A DNA stretch of 64,000 nt from Anaeramoeba flamelloides (Eukaryota > Metamonada > Anaeramoebidae), in NCBI GenBank assembly GCA_027625915.1, contig JANTQA010000057.1, forward strand, positions 1,488,001 through 1,552,000. Reading direction: 5' to 3'. Below, one piece after another: positions 46,901-57,556 of the stretch. Under the pieces are notes generated by a model, which saw nothing but the letters and a program-made list of their open reading frames with translations, did not search any database and was not told the DNA's origin. The position numbers and the translations under genes were made by a program. Numbering within the stretch: position 1 is the first letter of the stretch; the number at the start of each line of letters is the position of its first letter.

Positions 46901-49900
46901 AATCTGATAGACAAATCATTAATGAATTGATAGGATGTTAAATTTTCTAATGATAGCTTTTCCAACCATGAATTATGAATTCGAAATTCTTCTAATTCCT
47001 TTTCTAAATTTTTAATGTTATCAAATTTGTTTTTAAGTAATTTATTTTCGTCAATCTTGGTGTCAAGTTGTTCTCTTAAATAATTCTGCTGCTTTAAGGA
47101 AAATTTATTTGATTTATGTAATTTCTCTATAATTAGTTAGATCATTTTGATTATATCATTGATTTTATTTTTATTTTTTGTTATTATTTTTTTTTTTAAT
47201 TATTTTTTTTTGTAATGAAAAATTTTGAATTTTAGATTTTTTTTTTATAAATTTGATTTGATCGGGTTTTTTTTGAAAATATTAAGAATATTAAAATTTA
47301 AAGCCATTGTAAAAAAGTGAAAAAATAAAGTTTTTTAAAAAGTTTTTAATGTATTGTTCTATTTTATCTTCCATGGAAAGTCAATCTTGAGAAGTGTCAA
47401 ATGTAAAGGATGTTCAATTGTTATTAAGTTTTTTTTTTTTTGTACAGTATTGCTTTTTTCTTATTATAATCAAGAATTTAACATTTAATTTATCTTAATT
47501 TGTTTTTTTTTTTTTTTTTCCCTAATATTAACAGAATGATATTTTGGGTTGCTTGATAATTGTTTCATTTTCCAAAATTTAAAATAAAAAGAATAGACCT
47601 CCCCAAAAAGAAGAATTTAAAAATTAAAAGTAAATTATTTAAATCATATAAAAGAAAAATTTGGTTCATTTTAAAATTTAAAGTACAAAAAACAAATCGG
47701 CTGCGTAATATTAAAATGCTTAAATATTTTTACATTTAACTTTAACTGGTTTTATTAATAGAAAGGTAAATGCTTTCAAAAAACAATTGTAAATTTTGCG
47801 ACTTTCGGGATCTTACTTTTTGAAAGAAAAGAGAAAATGAATGAAAAAAGTTAATTTATCATTTATTTATTTTTGAAGAGAGAAAATTAATTTTTTTCTG
47901 TGTGTCGTTAGGTTTTCTTGGCTTTTAGAAATTTTCTTTTTATTTCTCAAACTAAAGAAAACCTAGGCACTTCCCGTTAGCTTTTCCAGAATTTAAAAGA
48001 AATTTTCTTTTTATTTCTTAAATAAAAAAGTAAACTCAAGAAAACCGCAGTTAGGTTTTCCATAATTTAAAAGAATAGAGTTAAATCATTGATTTTACTC
48101 TATTCTTTTGAATTCTGGAAAACCTAGGCACTTGGCGGTACTCTAAGGTACGCTACGGCACTTTCTTATATTTCAAACTCTTTTTTTCAAATTTTTTATA
48201 AAGAATCAAAAGTTTTTATATCATTTATAAAAAGTTCATTTATTGTCAAGTCAAAAAGATTTGAAGTGAAAAAAATTTCTAAGGGATTGATGTTTGTGTA
48301 ACTCTTTTTTGTTAAAGTTGTTTTAAAAAAATGTGATCCAAAAAAGTTTTCTCATAAAAATTCTGAAAAAAGGTAATTTGAAGGAAGCCAACTTGTTTTA
48401 TAGATACTCTAATAAAACTTTTTTTGTTACACTTTTTTATAAAATGAGTCCAAGATGATTGAAATTCATTTTAATACATTTCTAGAAACTTAATTAAGCT
48501 TACTTTTTTGAACTTTGAGATAAAAAATAATAAGCTTAATTAAGTTTCTAGAAATGTAATTTCTGATTGATTTTGTAAAGATCAAGGTGTTGTTTAAAAG
48601 ACTGTCATTTTCTAATTAATAAATGATAATTTTTATTTCAAGTTCCCAAATATTGTTTCCATAAATTGGATAAAAATTCCAAGATCTTCAAAAGATAATT
48701 TGATAATAAAAGTCTTGAGATTTAATTTGGCTTTTTACTGATTGAACTTTGAGACAAAATTTATTTTTCTTTGTTTGAATTTAACAGTAAAAGTGAAGAA
48801 TTGGGTTTTGGAAATTGAACAAAAAATTTTTGTTTCTGAATTGCAAAATAACAGTAATCATCACGAAATAAGAGAGAAATCGTTTTTTTTTTTTTGGCTA
48901 ATTCTTAAAACTACTGCTGAGTGCTGATATTTAAGATTAGTGCAATCTATAAAACAGTTTCTAGCAACAGAAAAATTGGTTGAAATCTTATTGAAAGGAA
49001 TGCCATTGTCTCAGAGTTTTGTTTGTTACTAGAATTTCTTTATACTGTTTTGGTAATTTAATTTCAATCAAAGACACTAAATATTTTTTTAATATTTTAT
49101 TTGCTAATTGAACAAGAATGAATTGGCAAAATATCACTCAAAAATTCAATTCAAAATTCAATAAATCAACTTTTTATCTTAAAACTTGTTTACCGTTTTC
49201 CAAAAAGAATAAAACTTTTTGTTAAAAAAAAATTCCTGGCTTGAAAATTAAAAAAGAAGAGAACTTCCCTCTTTTTTTGTTTTTGATTTTTTTGATTTTT
49301 TGTTTTTTTGATTTTTTGTTTTTGTTTTTTTTTGTTTTTGTTATTTTTTATATTTACTAAAAAAAATTAACAAAAAAGAAAAAAAAAAAAAAAAAAATCT
49401 TTTACCCTTTTCTTTCTTCAAAGTTGAAACTTGCTTGTGTAAAACACTTTCTTTGTCTTTAAATATTTTTAATTTTTCCTTATCCTTTTTATTCTCATTG
49501 ATTTGGTTTTTTAAATTCTCGATCTCGTAATTTAAAGTGTTTTCATTTTCGAGCTGGATCCGAAGCTTATGGACTTCTTCGTCCTTGCCACTTAACTCGT
49601 CAATAAAATTTTGATTTGTGGACCAAGCTTCTTCGATCTTTTGACGCATATATTCGTTTTTCTTTTCCAAGTTCGAATTATCATCCTCAAGTCGGTTAAT
49701 AACATTTTGTAAAAAATCTGTTTGTGATTGGCTTTCTTTGGACTCTTCTTGTAATTGTTCGACTTGTGTGATAAGTGAATTTTTTTCTTTGAACAATTCT
49801 AAGCCCTTTGTCGCGACATCCATCAGGTTTTTTTCAATTTTCTTGGTGCTAACAACAAGGCTGACCATATAATCTTTAATTTCTTTTTGAGATCCATTGC

Positions 49901-50033
49901 TAATTAGTTGCTCAATTTCTTCCAAATCTTCTTGTTCAACAGCTTCTGTATTGTCCTCTTCATTCTCATATTTTTCTTCATCAGAAGTGTTTGTTTCACT
50001 TTGGCTTTCGATTTCTTCTTGACTATTTGACAT
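43954..50033 (-). CDS. Fimbrin-type actin cross-linker with N-terminal CC1-box-like coiled coil in place of EF hands (two exons)
   Basis: Exon 1 is 50033-49406 (ATG, donor GTAAAA) and exon 2 is 47126-43954 (CTAACTAATTATAG acceptor), joined in phase 1 across 2279 nt; the product is about 1266 residues. Residues 1-50 are acidic. ATKGLELFKEKNSL at 74-87 resembles the CC1 box by which BICD/Spindly-type adaptors bind dynein light intermediate chain. Coiled coil fills about 95-260 and 420-755, with low-complexity E/N linkers and a Leu-rich segment (about 403-420) between. Four CH domains follow at about 763-885, 905-1005, 1033-1135 and 1152-1262, with fimbrin blocks such as DGLLLCKLINSCVPETIDVR, FRNWINSLGVNP and NCNYVVELGKQ. 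Fimbrin bundles actin through two tandem CH pairs and normally starts with two EF hands; none is present. CH3-CH4 match plastin best by eye. The fusion to the first exon rests on matching phase and continuous heptads. Confidence 0.9.
47905..48165. mobile_element. Composite of nested inverted repeats around AAAACCTAGGCACTT
   Basis: The motif GAAAACCTAGGCACTT occurs near 47958 and 48118, and its inverse-like GTTAGGTTTTC near 47907 and 48050. The right part is a hairpin: GGTTTTCCATAATTTAAAAG at the left arm pairs with CTTTTGAATTCTGGAAAACC at the right. It looks like one small element inserted in, or duplicated beside, another. Confidence 0.6.
48477..48556. repeat. Perfect 26-bp inverted repeat with 28-nt loop
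   Basis: Arms 48477-48502 and 48531-48556 are exact complements, centred on TTCTAGAAACTTAATTAAGC. A single copy of nearly the same motif is at 31243-31266, which suggests a transposon end. Confidence 0.85.
49406..50033 (-). other. Exon 1 of the fimbrin-type gene: acidic leader and CC1-box-like segment
   Basis: This 628-nt exon encodes residues 1-209. It is listed separately because it carries the dynein-adaptor-like segment and lies 2.3 kb from the actin-binding exon. If the splice were wrong, it would be an independent coiled-coil protein of about 230 residues ending in an unlikely poly-Phe tail (read-through of the intron T run), which is a strong reason to prefer the splice. Confidence 0.8.
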
Positions 50034-50779
50034 AACAAAACAAGGTAAGTACTTAATTCAAAATTATTACTTACTGTTAAAAAAAAAACAACAGTTGAAA
50101 AAAAATAAAAATAACTTTTTACTTTTTTTGAAAAAAAGAGGAATGTTGTTTTATTAATTAGAATTCTTCTTGGGTAATTTTATAAACCATACTAAAATTG
50201 CGATTATTTTGAGGTAGAAATACGACAAAATTTTTCATTATTTGATTGTTCAAAGTAATTGTAATTTAGAATATTTTTGCTTTTTTTTTTTTTCAAGCTT
50301 CCAAGGATTAGTTTATTTCGTGGTTCTTTGTTAAATTGTAAAATTAAGTTGTGTTGGCAGTAGGTGTATTACTCAAAGCATTTCTTTTTAAAGTTTAAAA
50401 TGCAAAACTTGAATCAATACCACATATAAAACAATTTAGTTATTTAATCTCCTCAGTTTTGGAATAAATTTGTAAATTGTTCCAAAAACTATGATAATTT
50501 TGAGGGACCAAAACATGACAAGAATCCAGTTTATATATTTTTTGAGAGAAAATGAAAAAGGGTATGTTTTGAGAAAAGAATAAAAATGTTTGGAGATTAT
50601 TCAGAAATTTGAAAATTTAAAATTAATTTGTCAAAAAGAATTAACTCAAAACATTTTTATTCTTTGATTAAAGAGATTACAAAAAATCCATATCCAATGT
50701 ATAAAACCTTATTAATCAAATAAAAGCCTTTCTTTTTCTACTTCAGGTTACAATTTAGAACATAAATCATACCCTAATA

Positions 50780-52110
50780 GTACATCTACTGTAATCAAAA
50801 TAATAAGTTCAGAAAAGTTTAATTTGTTTGCAAAATAACAAGCATATTTTTTTTTTATAGAAGATCATAACATTAATCCATCAAAGAAACCTGATAATAA
50901 AATATAAGTAAGTATGGTATTGATTTCTTAAAGTTCTGTTATTCATCAAGAAATTCGAAAAATCAAGGATCAAATCCGAAAATTTTACTCAAACAAGACA
51001 GCTTTGGGTTTATGTTTAAGGATTTGGTGAAAAATTAAATCGACTTTGGTAAAGAGAGAATTTTTAAGGTGCTAAATAATTAATTTCCAATTCAATAAGT
51101 GTTTCTAATAGATACAGTGATCTGAAATATTTGAAACTTGTTTTCGTTTTCAAAAAACAAAAGAAAAAAATAGAAATAAAAAAATAAAAATAAAAGAAAA
51201 AAAAGAAATTATCAATTTAAGAGATTTGATATGAGTAGCCTGGTGTTTTCTGTTTCAAATAAAAAATAGAGTTAATTTATGAGAAAATTTTTTTCATCAA
51301 AAAAAGTAAAAAATTACCTATAAAATTGGAAAATTATAAAAACTATTAAACAAATTTAATTCCTAGATTAAAATTTAGTATGAAGATCAAGGAATTGACC
51401 ACAAAAATTGATTTTGAAATAGATATAATAATATACAGTCAACTCGAGTTTGTATTTGAACAAGAATAAAAAAAAAAAACAATTATTTTTTGTAAATAAG
51501 TATTATAGGTTTTGAGCTCGCATTTTGTTAGCCAAATTTCAAAATTAGTGGCAAATTTCACCATTTTCATTATTTTCTTTTTTCATTTGCCTTTCAAAAA
51601 AATAAAATGATTACACTATATTTTTATTTATTAATCTATATTGGTTATTATCTCTAAAAATTTGAGTTAAAATATATTATTATTCAAAAAAAAAAAAAAT
51701 AATAATTAAACAAATATTATTCTGATGAAAAATCTGCCACCATTTTTGAAATTTTGCTTATTTCGCCTATGTAAAAATCAATTTTAAAAGTAAATCCTTG
51801 AAGTTTTAAGTAAAGTGTAATTATAAGAATTGTCTTTTTTTTGAAATTATATATATATATATATTCTCATTTTTTATGTTATTTTTTAATATTTTTAATT
51901 TAAATACCTTTCTTATAAAATTATCTATATTTTGAGAGAAAAATATCCCATTTTTCATTCTTTCATATTGGTAATTTTTTTTTTACTAATAGAACTTTAA
52001 GAAACCAATACAATACTTATTTATTGTATAGATTTACCACCTATGATTTTTTAATGATAACCGCTTTGTAACACAATCAACACGTTTATTCTTTTTATAC
52101 CTGGCTTCAA
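50780..52110. mobile_element. Family F element with about 130-bp terminal inverted repeats
   Basis: The left end (50880-51000: GTATGGTATTGATTTCTTAA then AGTTCTGTTATT) and the complement of 51930-52080 (AGTATTGTATTGGTTTCTTA then AAGTTCTATTA) agree over about 130 bp. Outer boundaries are approximate. Related ends occur at 10565(+), 13812(-), 29770(-), 32346(-) and 37925(+). Confidence 0.55.
51531..51770. mobile_element. 240-bp MITE with CAAATTTCAAAATTAGTGGC ends, copy 1
   Basis: The left end CAAATTTCAAAATTAGTGGC and the complement of the right end CAAAATTTCAAAAATGGTGG form an imperfect 28-bp terminal inverted repeat. The interior matches 63478-63688 throughout (CACTATATTTTTATT.ATTAA, TCTATATTGGTTATTA). 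Confidence 0.75.
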
Positions 52111-54913
52111 TTTCTATGAACTATTTCTTTTTGCATCATTAATAGATTTATTTGTTCTTAGAAATCCCATTTTTTTTAACAAGTAGCTCTTTTGTTTTGT
52201 TGCCTAACTACAAATTATTAAAGTTTTGGGAACATTTACCAATTTATTAAAAAAAACTAAGCAATATCTGAATTTTAAAGTATAACAGGGAAAAAAATAA
52301 TGATATGAAAAAATAATCCCGGAAAAGATTTTTAATAGTGGGTATTCGGAAAATTATTGTGTTATTTCTTTTATTTTAAATCAAATAACATTTATAAATA
52401 ACCAAATTTTTAATGAAAAGAAGTCATAAACTTACCCAAATGTTCATTAAAGTGGTTTGTATCTAGAATACCCAAGTTATTGTTTGATAATATAAGTAGA
52501 GCAACTTTTTTTCAAAAACAATTGGGTTTTATAGAGGTTTTCGGGAGTTTGGAAAATGATAATTCTTATACTTGTTTTTTGATTGATTAGATAATGTTTT
52601 GAACAAACGTAATTTCATTAATCATCATTCTAAAAAGTGGATTAGTTATAATTTTCAGAATTTAATTCTTGAATAATAGAAATTATTTCGCAATTACATA
52701 GTAATTTAACTAATCCTGACAATTAAAAATCATGTAAAGATAATTTTTTTCAAGTCCGGTATTTTTTTGACGACAGTGGCGTAAATAATCCCCTGTGACA
52801 ACCTTTAACCCATTACTAGAATTTAACTCGTGTTTTTATTTCAGACTTGGGTATTTGAAGATAGGAAGATACACATATATATTCTTGATTCGGATTTAAA
52901 TTGACTTTAGAGGTTAGATCTTTGATTAGTCGAAATGGATCAATAATATTATATGCTTTTGTTTTAAAAATTTCTTCATATTAACAAAATTTTTGAGATT
53001 AAATGATATTTTTATAAAAATTCAAAAAATGAAATTTTGTTCATTTTTTTGTCAAAAAATTACATTTTAATCTTTCCATATCTTCATAATTCTTTTTTAA
53101 AATTTATTTAAAGAACACTATTTCTTGTTTATATACTATTGCCACCCCCATTGATTGGTTTCTTTGATTTCTAGAGTCCACCAATATTTTTTGTATCAGT
53201 TAAATTTTAGTAATGGGTTCAAATAAAAAACATGGGCTATTTACACTACTGTATTTTTAACAAAATTTCTTCTTAATATTTGTAACTCTATAAATTTCAT
53301 TTTAAAGATTCTTCTTTGCTAAATTTGATAGATCTTGAGAAGAAAGATTTTGTGTTATCAGATAATAGGTCTCAAAAAATGTAAATATGAAATTTATGAA
53401 TCCCCTTAAAAGCTATTTAACAAAATTTTTTCAAAAATTGAGTCAATTCTGTTTTTTTATCCCTTTTTACAACATAAATATGTGAACACTTTTCAGTCTT
53501 TTTTTTTTCTTTGAAATACATGTTAGGTTATGAAAAGATCCTTTATCTTTTTTTGGTGCCAAACCAATTTTGAAAAAGTGTTACAAAAAAGTTTTTAAGA
53601 GTAACTTTTAATAGAGGTGAGTTTTTCAGAGAACCAGACTCAATACACTCTTAAAAAAATTTTGTATCATTTTATTTGAAAATGGCACTTATAAAAAAAG
53701 TGATACTAAAATTAATAAAACTGTTTGTTTTACAGATCAACCTATTATGATTTTTTTTCTCTTGATTATTTTTTAATTTTTTTTTAAAATATTTTCTTTT
53801 TAATTGATGAATAATCTATTTCTTTCTCAATTTTCATAGAACTAGAATTGATTCTGTTCCATGGTATGTTTGTAATAGAGAAGAGTTAAACAGATCTCCT
53901 AAAGTTTTTTTATTTGTTTGTTGAGTAGCTATTTTTAGTGTGGTTTTGTTGTTAAATTTGTTCAATTCAAGAAGGAATTCAAACGTCTAAATAACCAAAA
54001 CATTAAAAGTTGAAAAGAAAATAAAAAAAATTTTTCTAAAGTTGACAGTTTTTCCTTTGATAATTGAATTAAATACAATGGAATTTTCAGACGTTTAATC
54101 ATTTTGTCAAACAACTTTGGTTGTTTTATCTTTTTCGGGTCTAAAAACAAAGTTATGTTTATTCAGTTTTGGAATTACAATTCATCAATCCTTTTTCAAA
54201 AGTAAAAAAAAATTGCAATATTTGAAGTACTCACCAACATATTATTATAAGTGTTTTAATAATTGAATGAAACTTGAAATTACTTCATTTTGAAGTCTGA
54301 GATCAAAAAAAATTTTCCAAAATTATTTATAAAAGAATGAATACCTTAAATTCAGAAACTTCAGAGATCAAAAAAACTGAATTCCCATTTTTTAATCTCT
54401 CAAACATACAAAATCTTCTAAATTTTTAAGTCAATAATGAAAAAAAATTTTTTTTAAAAAAATTTCTGACTTGATTCTGAATTTGAAGTTTTAGTAAAAC
54501 CCAAATTCGAAAAATGTTTCAAGTTTATGAACTTTCCAATGATTAAAAATTTGAGTTAAGATCCAAAACCCAAAAAATCTAAAAAATAATTTGAAATGAC
54601 AGAAAAATGTATTTTTCCTAATTCTGAAACAAAAAACAAAGAAGAGAATAAGATTTTTAATCAAATCTTAAAAAAATATAGACATAAAACACAAGTGGAG
54701 GAAAAAATAATCTTTTTCCAAAAATCATGGATTTATTCATTAGTTTTCAATTTTTTCTTGAATCTTGAACCTATCAACTTTTTTTGTTTCTTTATTATTT
54801 TTTGTTCGTGTATCAAAATTAAAGAAAAAATCAAACCAACCACTTTTTTTAACAAACCACACAAACTTGTACCATAATTTAGTATCGTTTTTTAGATTTA
54901 TATTGTTTTCAAA

Positions 54914-57556
54914 ATGATCCTTACAAAAACCCAATTACAAACACAATTTTTGCAAGCACTCAAAACACCAAACTTGACTATTATCAAGACACATTTAGAT
55001 CAAAAAGTTTTCCAAATTAACGAACTGATTAATGGCGTACAGCCTTTGTTTGTTGTATGCTCAAATGAAAACATTTCTTTAGCAAAAGACCTTTTAAAAC
55101 GTGGTGCAGATCCCAAAAAGAAAACACACTTGGTACGCTTAACCCTTTAGTTCTTTCTTTTCTTTGTTGTTATCTTCATTCACACAAAAACAAACAAAAA
55201 ATAATGCCCTATTTAGAAAGTACTGTAATAGAAGTTGTAAAAAGTGCCACAATCAGTATTTTGTTCGCTCTTTTAAGTGGTTTGGATAACACTTTTTAAA
55301 TTTTTGGAACTCACTATTTGATAACAACCCGATTCACTTAACTTCTTATCCTTCAAAAAAAAAAAAAGAAAAAAATTGCTTCTGATCTCTTAGGTTGTGA
55401 TCTTTTGATTATTTTATCATTTTTTCATTTTTTTTCAAACCAACGCAATTTCTCTTAAAAAAAAAAAAAACTGGAATTAATTTTGGTCATTTCCAGTCAC
55501 CACAAAATGTGTGAACAAAAAAACCAAAAGCCAAAAAACAAATTTAATTTTGATCTTAAAATCTCAAATCCGTTTTCTCAAAACTAATTTCCAATTTTCA
55601 CATTGTTACTCTAACCATTCATTTCCTTTTGTTGAAAACGCCTTATAGGATTCCTTTCCTTTATATATTGCATCAAAAAAAGGAAATACAAAATTGTTGA
55701 CGCTGCTCCTCTCGTATGGAAGCGAACCAAGTATGGTCAATGGGAAAGGAAGGAGTTCGTTGTATATCTCGAGCAAAAAAGGGAATTCCAAATGCGTGAA
55801 AAAGCTGCTGCGGTATGAAAACATCGAGACACTGAGGCTCGAGAGAAACCAAAAGGCCTTTTTTGTTGCGATCAAAAAGCAGAGAATCGGCGTTGTGAAA
55901 CAGTTTCTGGACACCGGGTGCGATCCCAATTTGCGTAACAAGAACGGTAGCAGCGCGCTCTACGTTGCGTCCAAACGGGGCTTCGTTGAAGTCGTGAATT
56001 TGCTGCTTTCGTTTGGCTCGAGGGTTTACCAAAGGAACAAGATGGGCAACCAGGCGTTGTTAGTTGCGTCCAAAAACGGCCACCTGGGGGTCATACGCGC
56101 ACTTTTGTTGAAAAAGACCTTCCTCGAGCAAACAAACAAAAACGGATCCACGGCCTTGCTCATTGCCTGCGAGTACGGCCAAGCGGTGGTTGTTCAAGAT
56201 CTGATCCGCAATGGCGCGAGGATCAACACCAAGAACAAAAAGGGGTTGTTCCCGTTGTACATCGCGTCCAAAAACGGGCACCTTGGTGTTGTCCAAATAT
56301 TGCTTGGAAACGACGCATGGGTTAACCAAGTCTGCGAAGGCTGGACAAGCCTCATGATCGCAACGCAAAACGGGTCCCTCGAAATTGTCAAAATGCTGAT
56401 CAGCTATGGTGCAAAAATTGATCAGTGCGATAACACCGACGGCTTTACCCCCTTATTAATCGCCGTCGAGAATAACCACATTGAAATTGTCAAGTATTTG
56501 CTTGAGATCGAAAGGGCACCAATCGACCAACAGAATAACTTTGAAGAAACCGCGCTCCATCTTGCATGCTCGAATGGCTTTTTACAGTGCATGAAATTGC
56601 TGATCGCAAATGGCGCCAATGTCGAGGCAACCGACGAAAACGAATGCACCCCTTTAATGCTCGCAAGCGAAAATGGCCACGCAGACGTTGTCAAAGAGAT
56701 GCTAAGGCTCGGCGTCCAAATCAAAGAGCAACAGCAGGAAATGTTCTCGATTGATTTCATTGAATCGGACCAGGTCAAGAATTTAATTCTCACCTATAAC
56801 GACATTTGTAATGATTTTTTAAACTTATTCCACTCCACGGGCAACGACACCGATAATGACGATAACGATAATTCTTATCGTAGTAGCACATGCAGCTACA
56901 ATTGCAAGAGCAATATTATCAACAAGAGCGAGAACAAGAATGACGACGATGAGAATGGCTATGATTTAATTATAAAATCAAATTGCGGTGGCCAAGTTAG
57001 AGTACACGAAACCATTCTGAGAAATAGAATTGAAAAGGGCCTGAAGGAGATTTTATCAATACTCAGCAAATATAAAAAACGCCAAATAATCCTCTTCATA
57101 AAATGGATTTATTCAGGTATCGTCCCTGAGGATACCGATCATTTGGGCTTAATTCAGGAAATCGCCTCGCAATTTGACTTGGATTTTAAGGCCAAATCTG
57201 GGAAAAATGGTTTGACGACAGATCTAAAAAGGCTATATAATGAAAATTTAACAAAAAACTTCACCATCAATGTCGAAAATCACAAAATTCAAGTCCATAA
57301 AATTATTTTAAAAGCTCGGTCAGGGCTCTTTAGAGCCCTATTTTGTTCAGTTAATCAAAATTTTAATCAAATAAATGACTATACAAAAAAATCCCTTCAA
57401 TCTTTATCCATTCTAATTAAATACTTTTATACAGACGAAATTGAAAAAAATCTTCAGAGAAAGGTTTATAAAGAATTAATTGATGCAGTCGATTATTACC
57501 AATTGAGTGAGAGGTCTAGTTTAACCTATCAACTTGATGAACATTTATATAAATAA
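54914..57556 (+). CDS. Ankyrin-repeat protein with two C-terminal BTB domains (two exons)
   Basis: Exons are 54914-55132 and 55649-57556, joined in phase 0 over a 516-nt intron (donor GTACGC, acceptor CTTATAG). The product is about 708 residues. Twelve ankyrin repeats run from about 40 to 445, with typical units such as STALLIACEYGQAVVVQDLI and FTPLLIAVENNHIEIVKYLL; the splice falls inside the first or second repeat and restores it. An Asp/Asn/Ser-rich linker (about 465-510) precedes BTB1 (511-590, DLIIKSN, VRVHETIL, FIKWIYSG) and BTB2 (611-705, FTINVENHKIQVHKIILKA). Ankyrin-BTB proteins often act as cullin-3 adaptors, with ankyrins binding substrate; here that is inference. The exon's GC content rises to about half between 55.7 and 56.8 kb, far above its surroundings, then falls again toward the stop. 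Confidence 0.94.

Larger units (their letters stand above)
47127..49405 (-). other. 2.3-kb intron of the fimbrin-type gene with palindromic elements
   Basis: It lies between donor GTAAAA at 49405 and the TATAG acceptor ending at 47127. It holds a composite of nested inverted repeats (47905-48165), a perfect 26-bp inverted repeat (48477-48556) and a family G fragment (48600-48720). The 3' end CTAACTAATTATAG gives a clear branch and acceptor. Confidence 0.75.
50034..54913. other. 4.9-kb gene-free region
   Basis: It contains facing family F ends (50918-51000 and 51932-52020), a 240-bp MITE (51531-51770) and a TA tract (51848-51862). A 93-codon frame at 54596-54877 ends 34 nt before the ankyrin-BTB start codon, but looks like chance or an upstream ORF. 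Nothing else is recognised. Confidence 0.55.

Noticed and set aside
54596-54877. 93-codon frame just upstream of the ankyrin-BTB start
   Set aside because: Composition is A/T-driven with no recognisable domain; at most an upstream ORF.
55606-56793. Minus-strand frames of about 100-120 codons
   Set aside because: Shadows of the ankyrin repeats; regular repeat codons in a GC-rich stretch leave open antisense frames.
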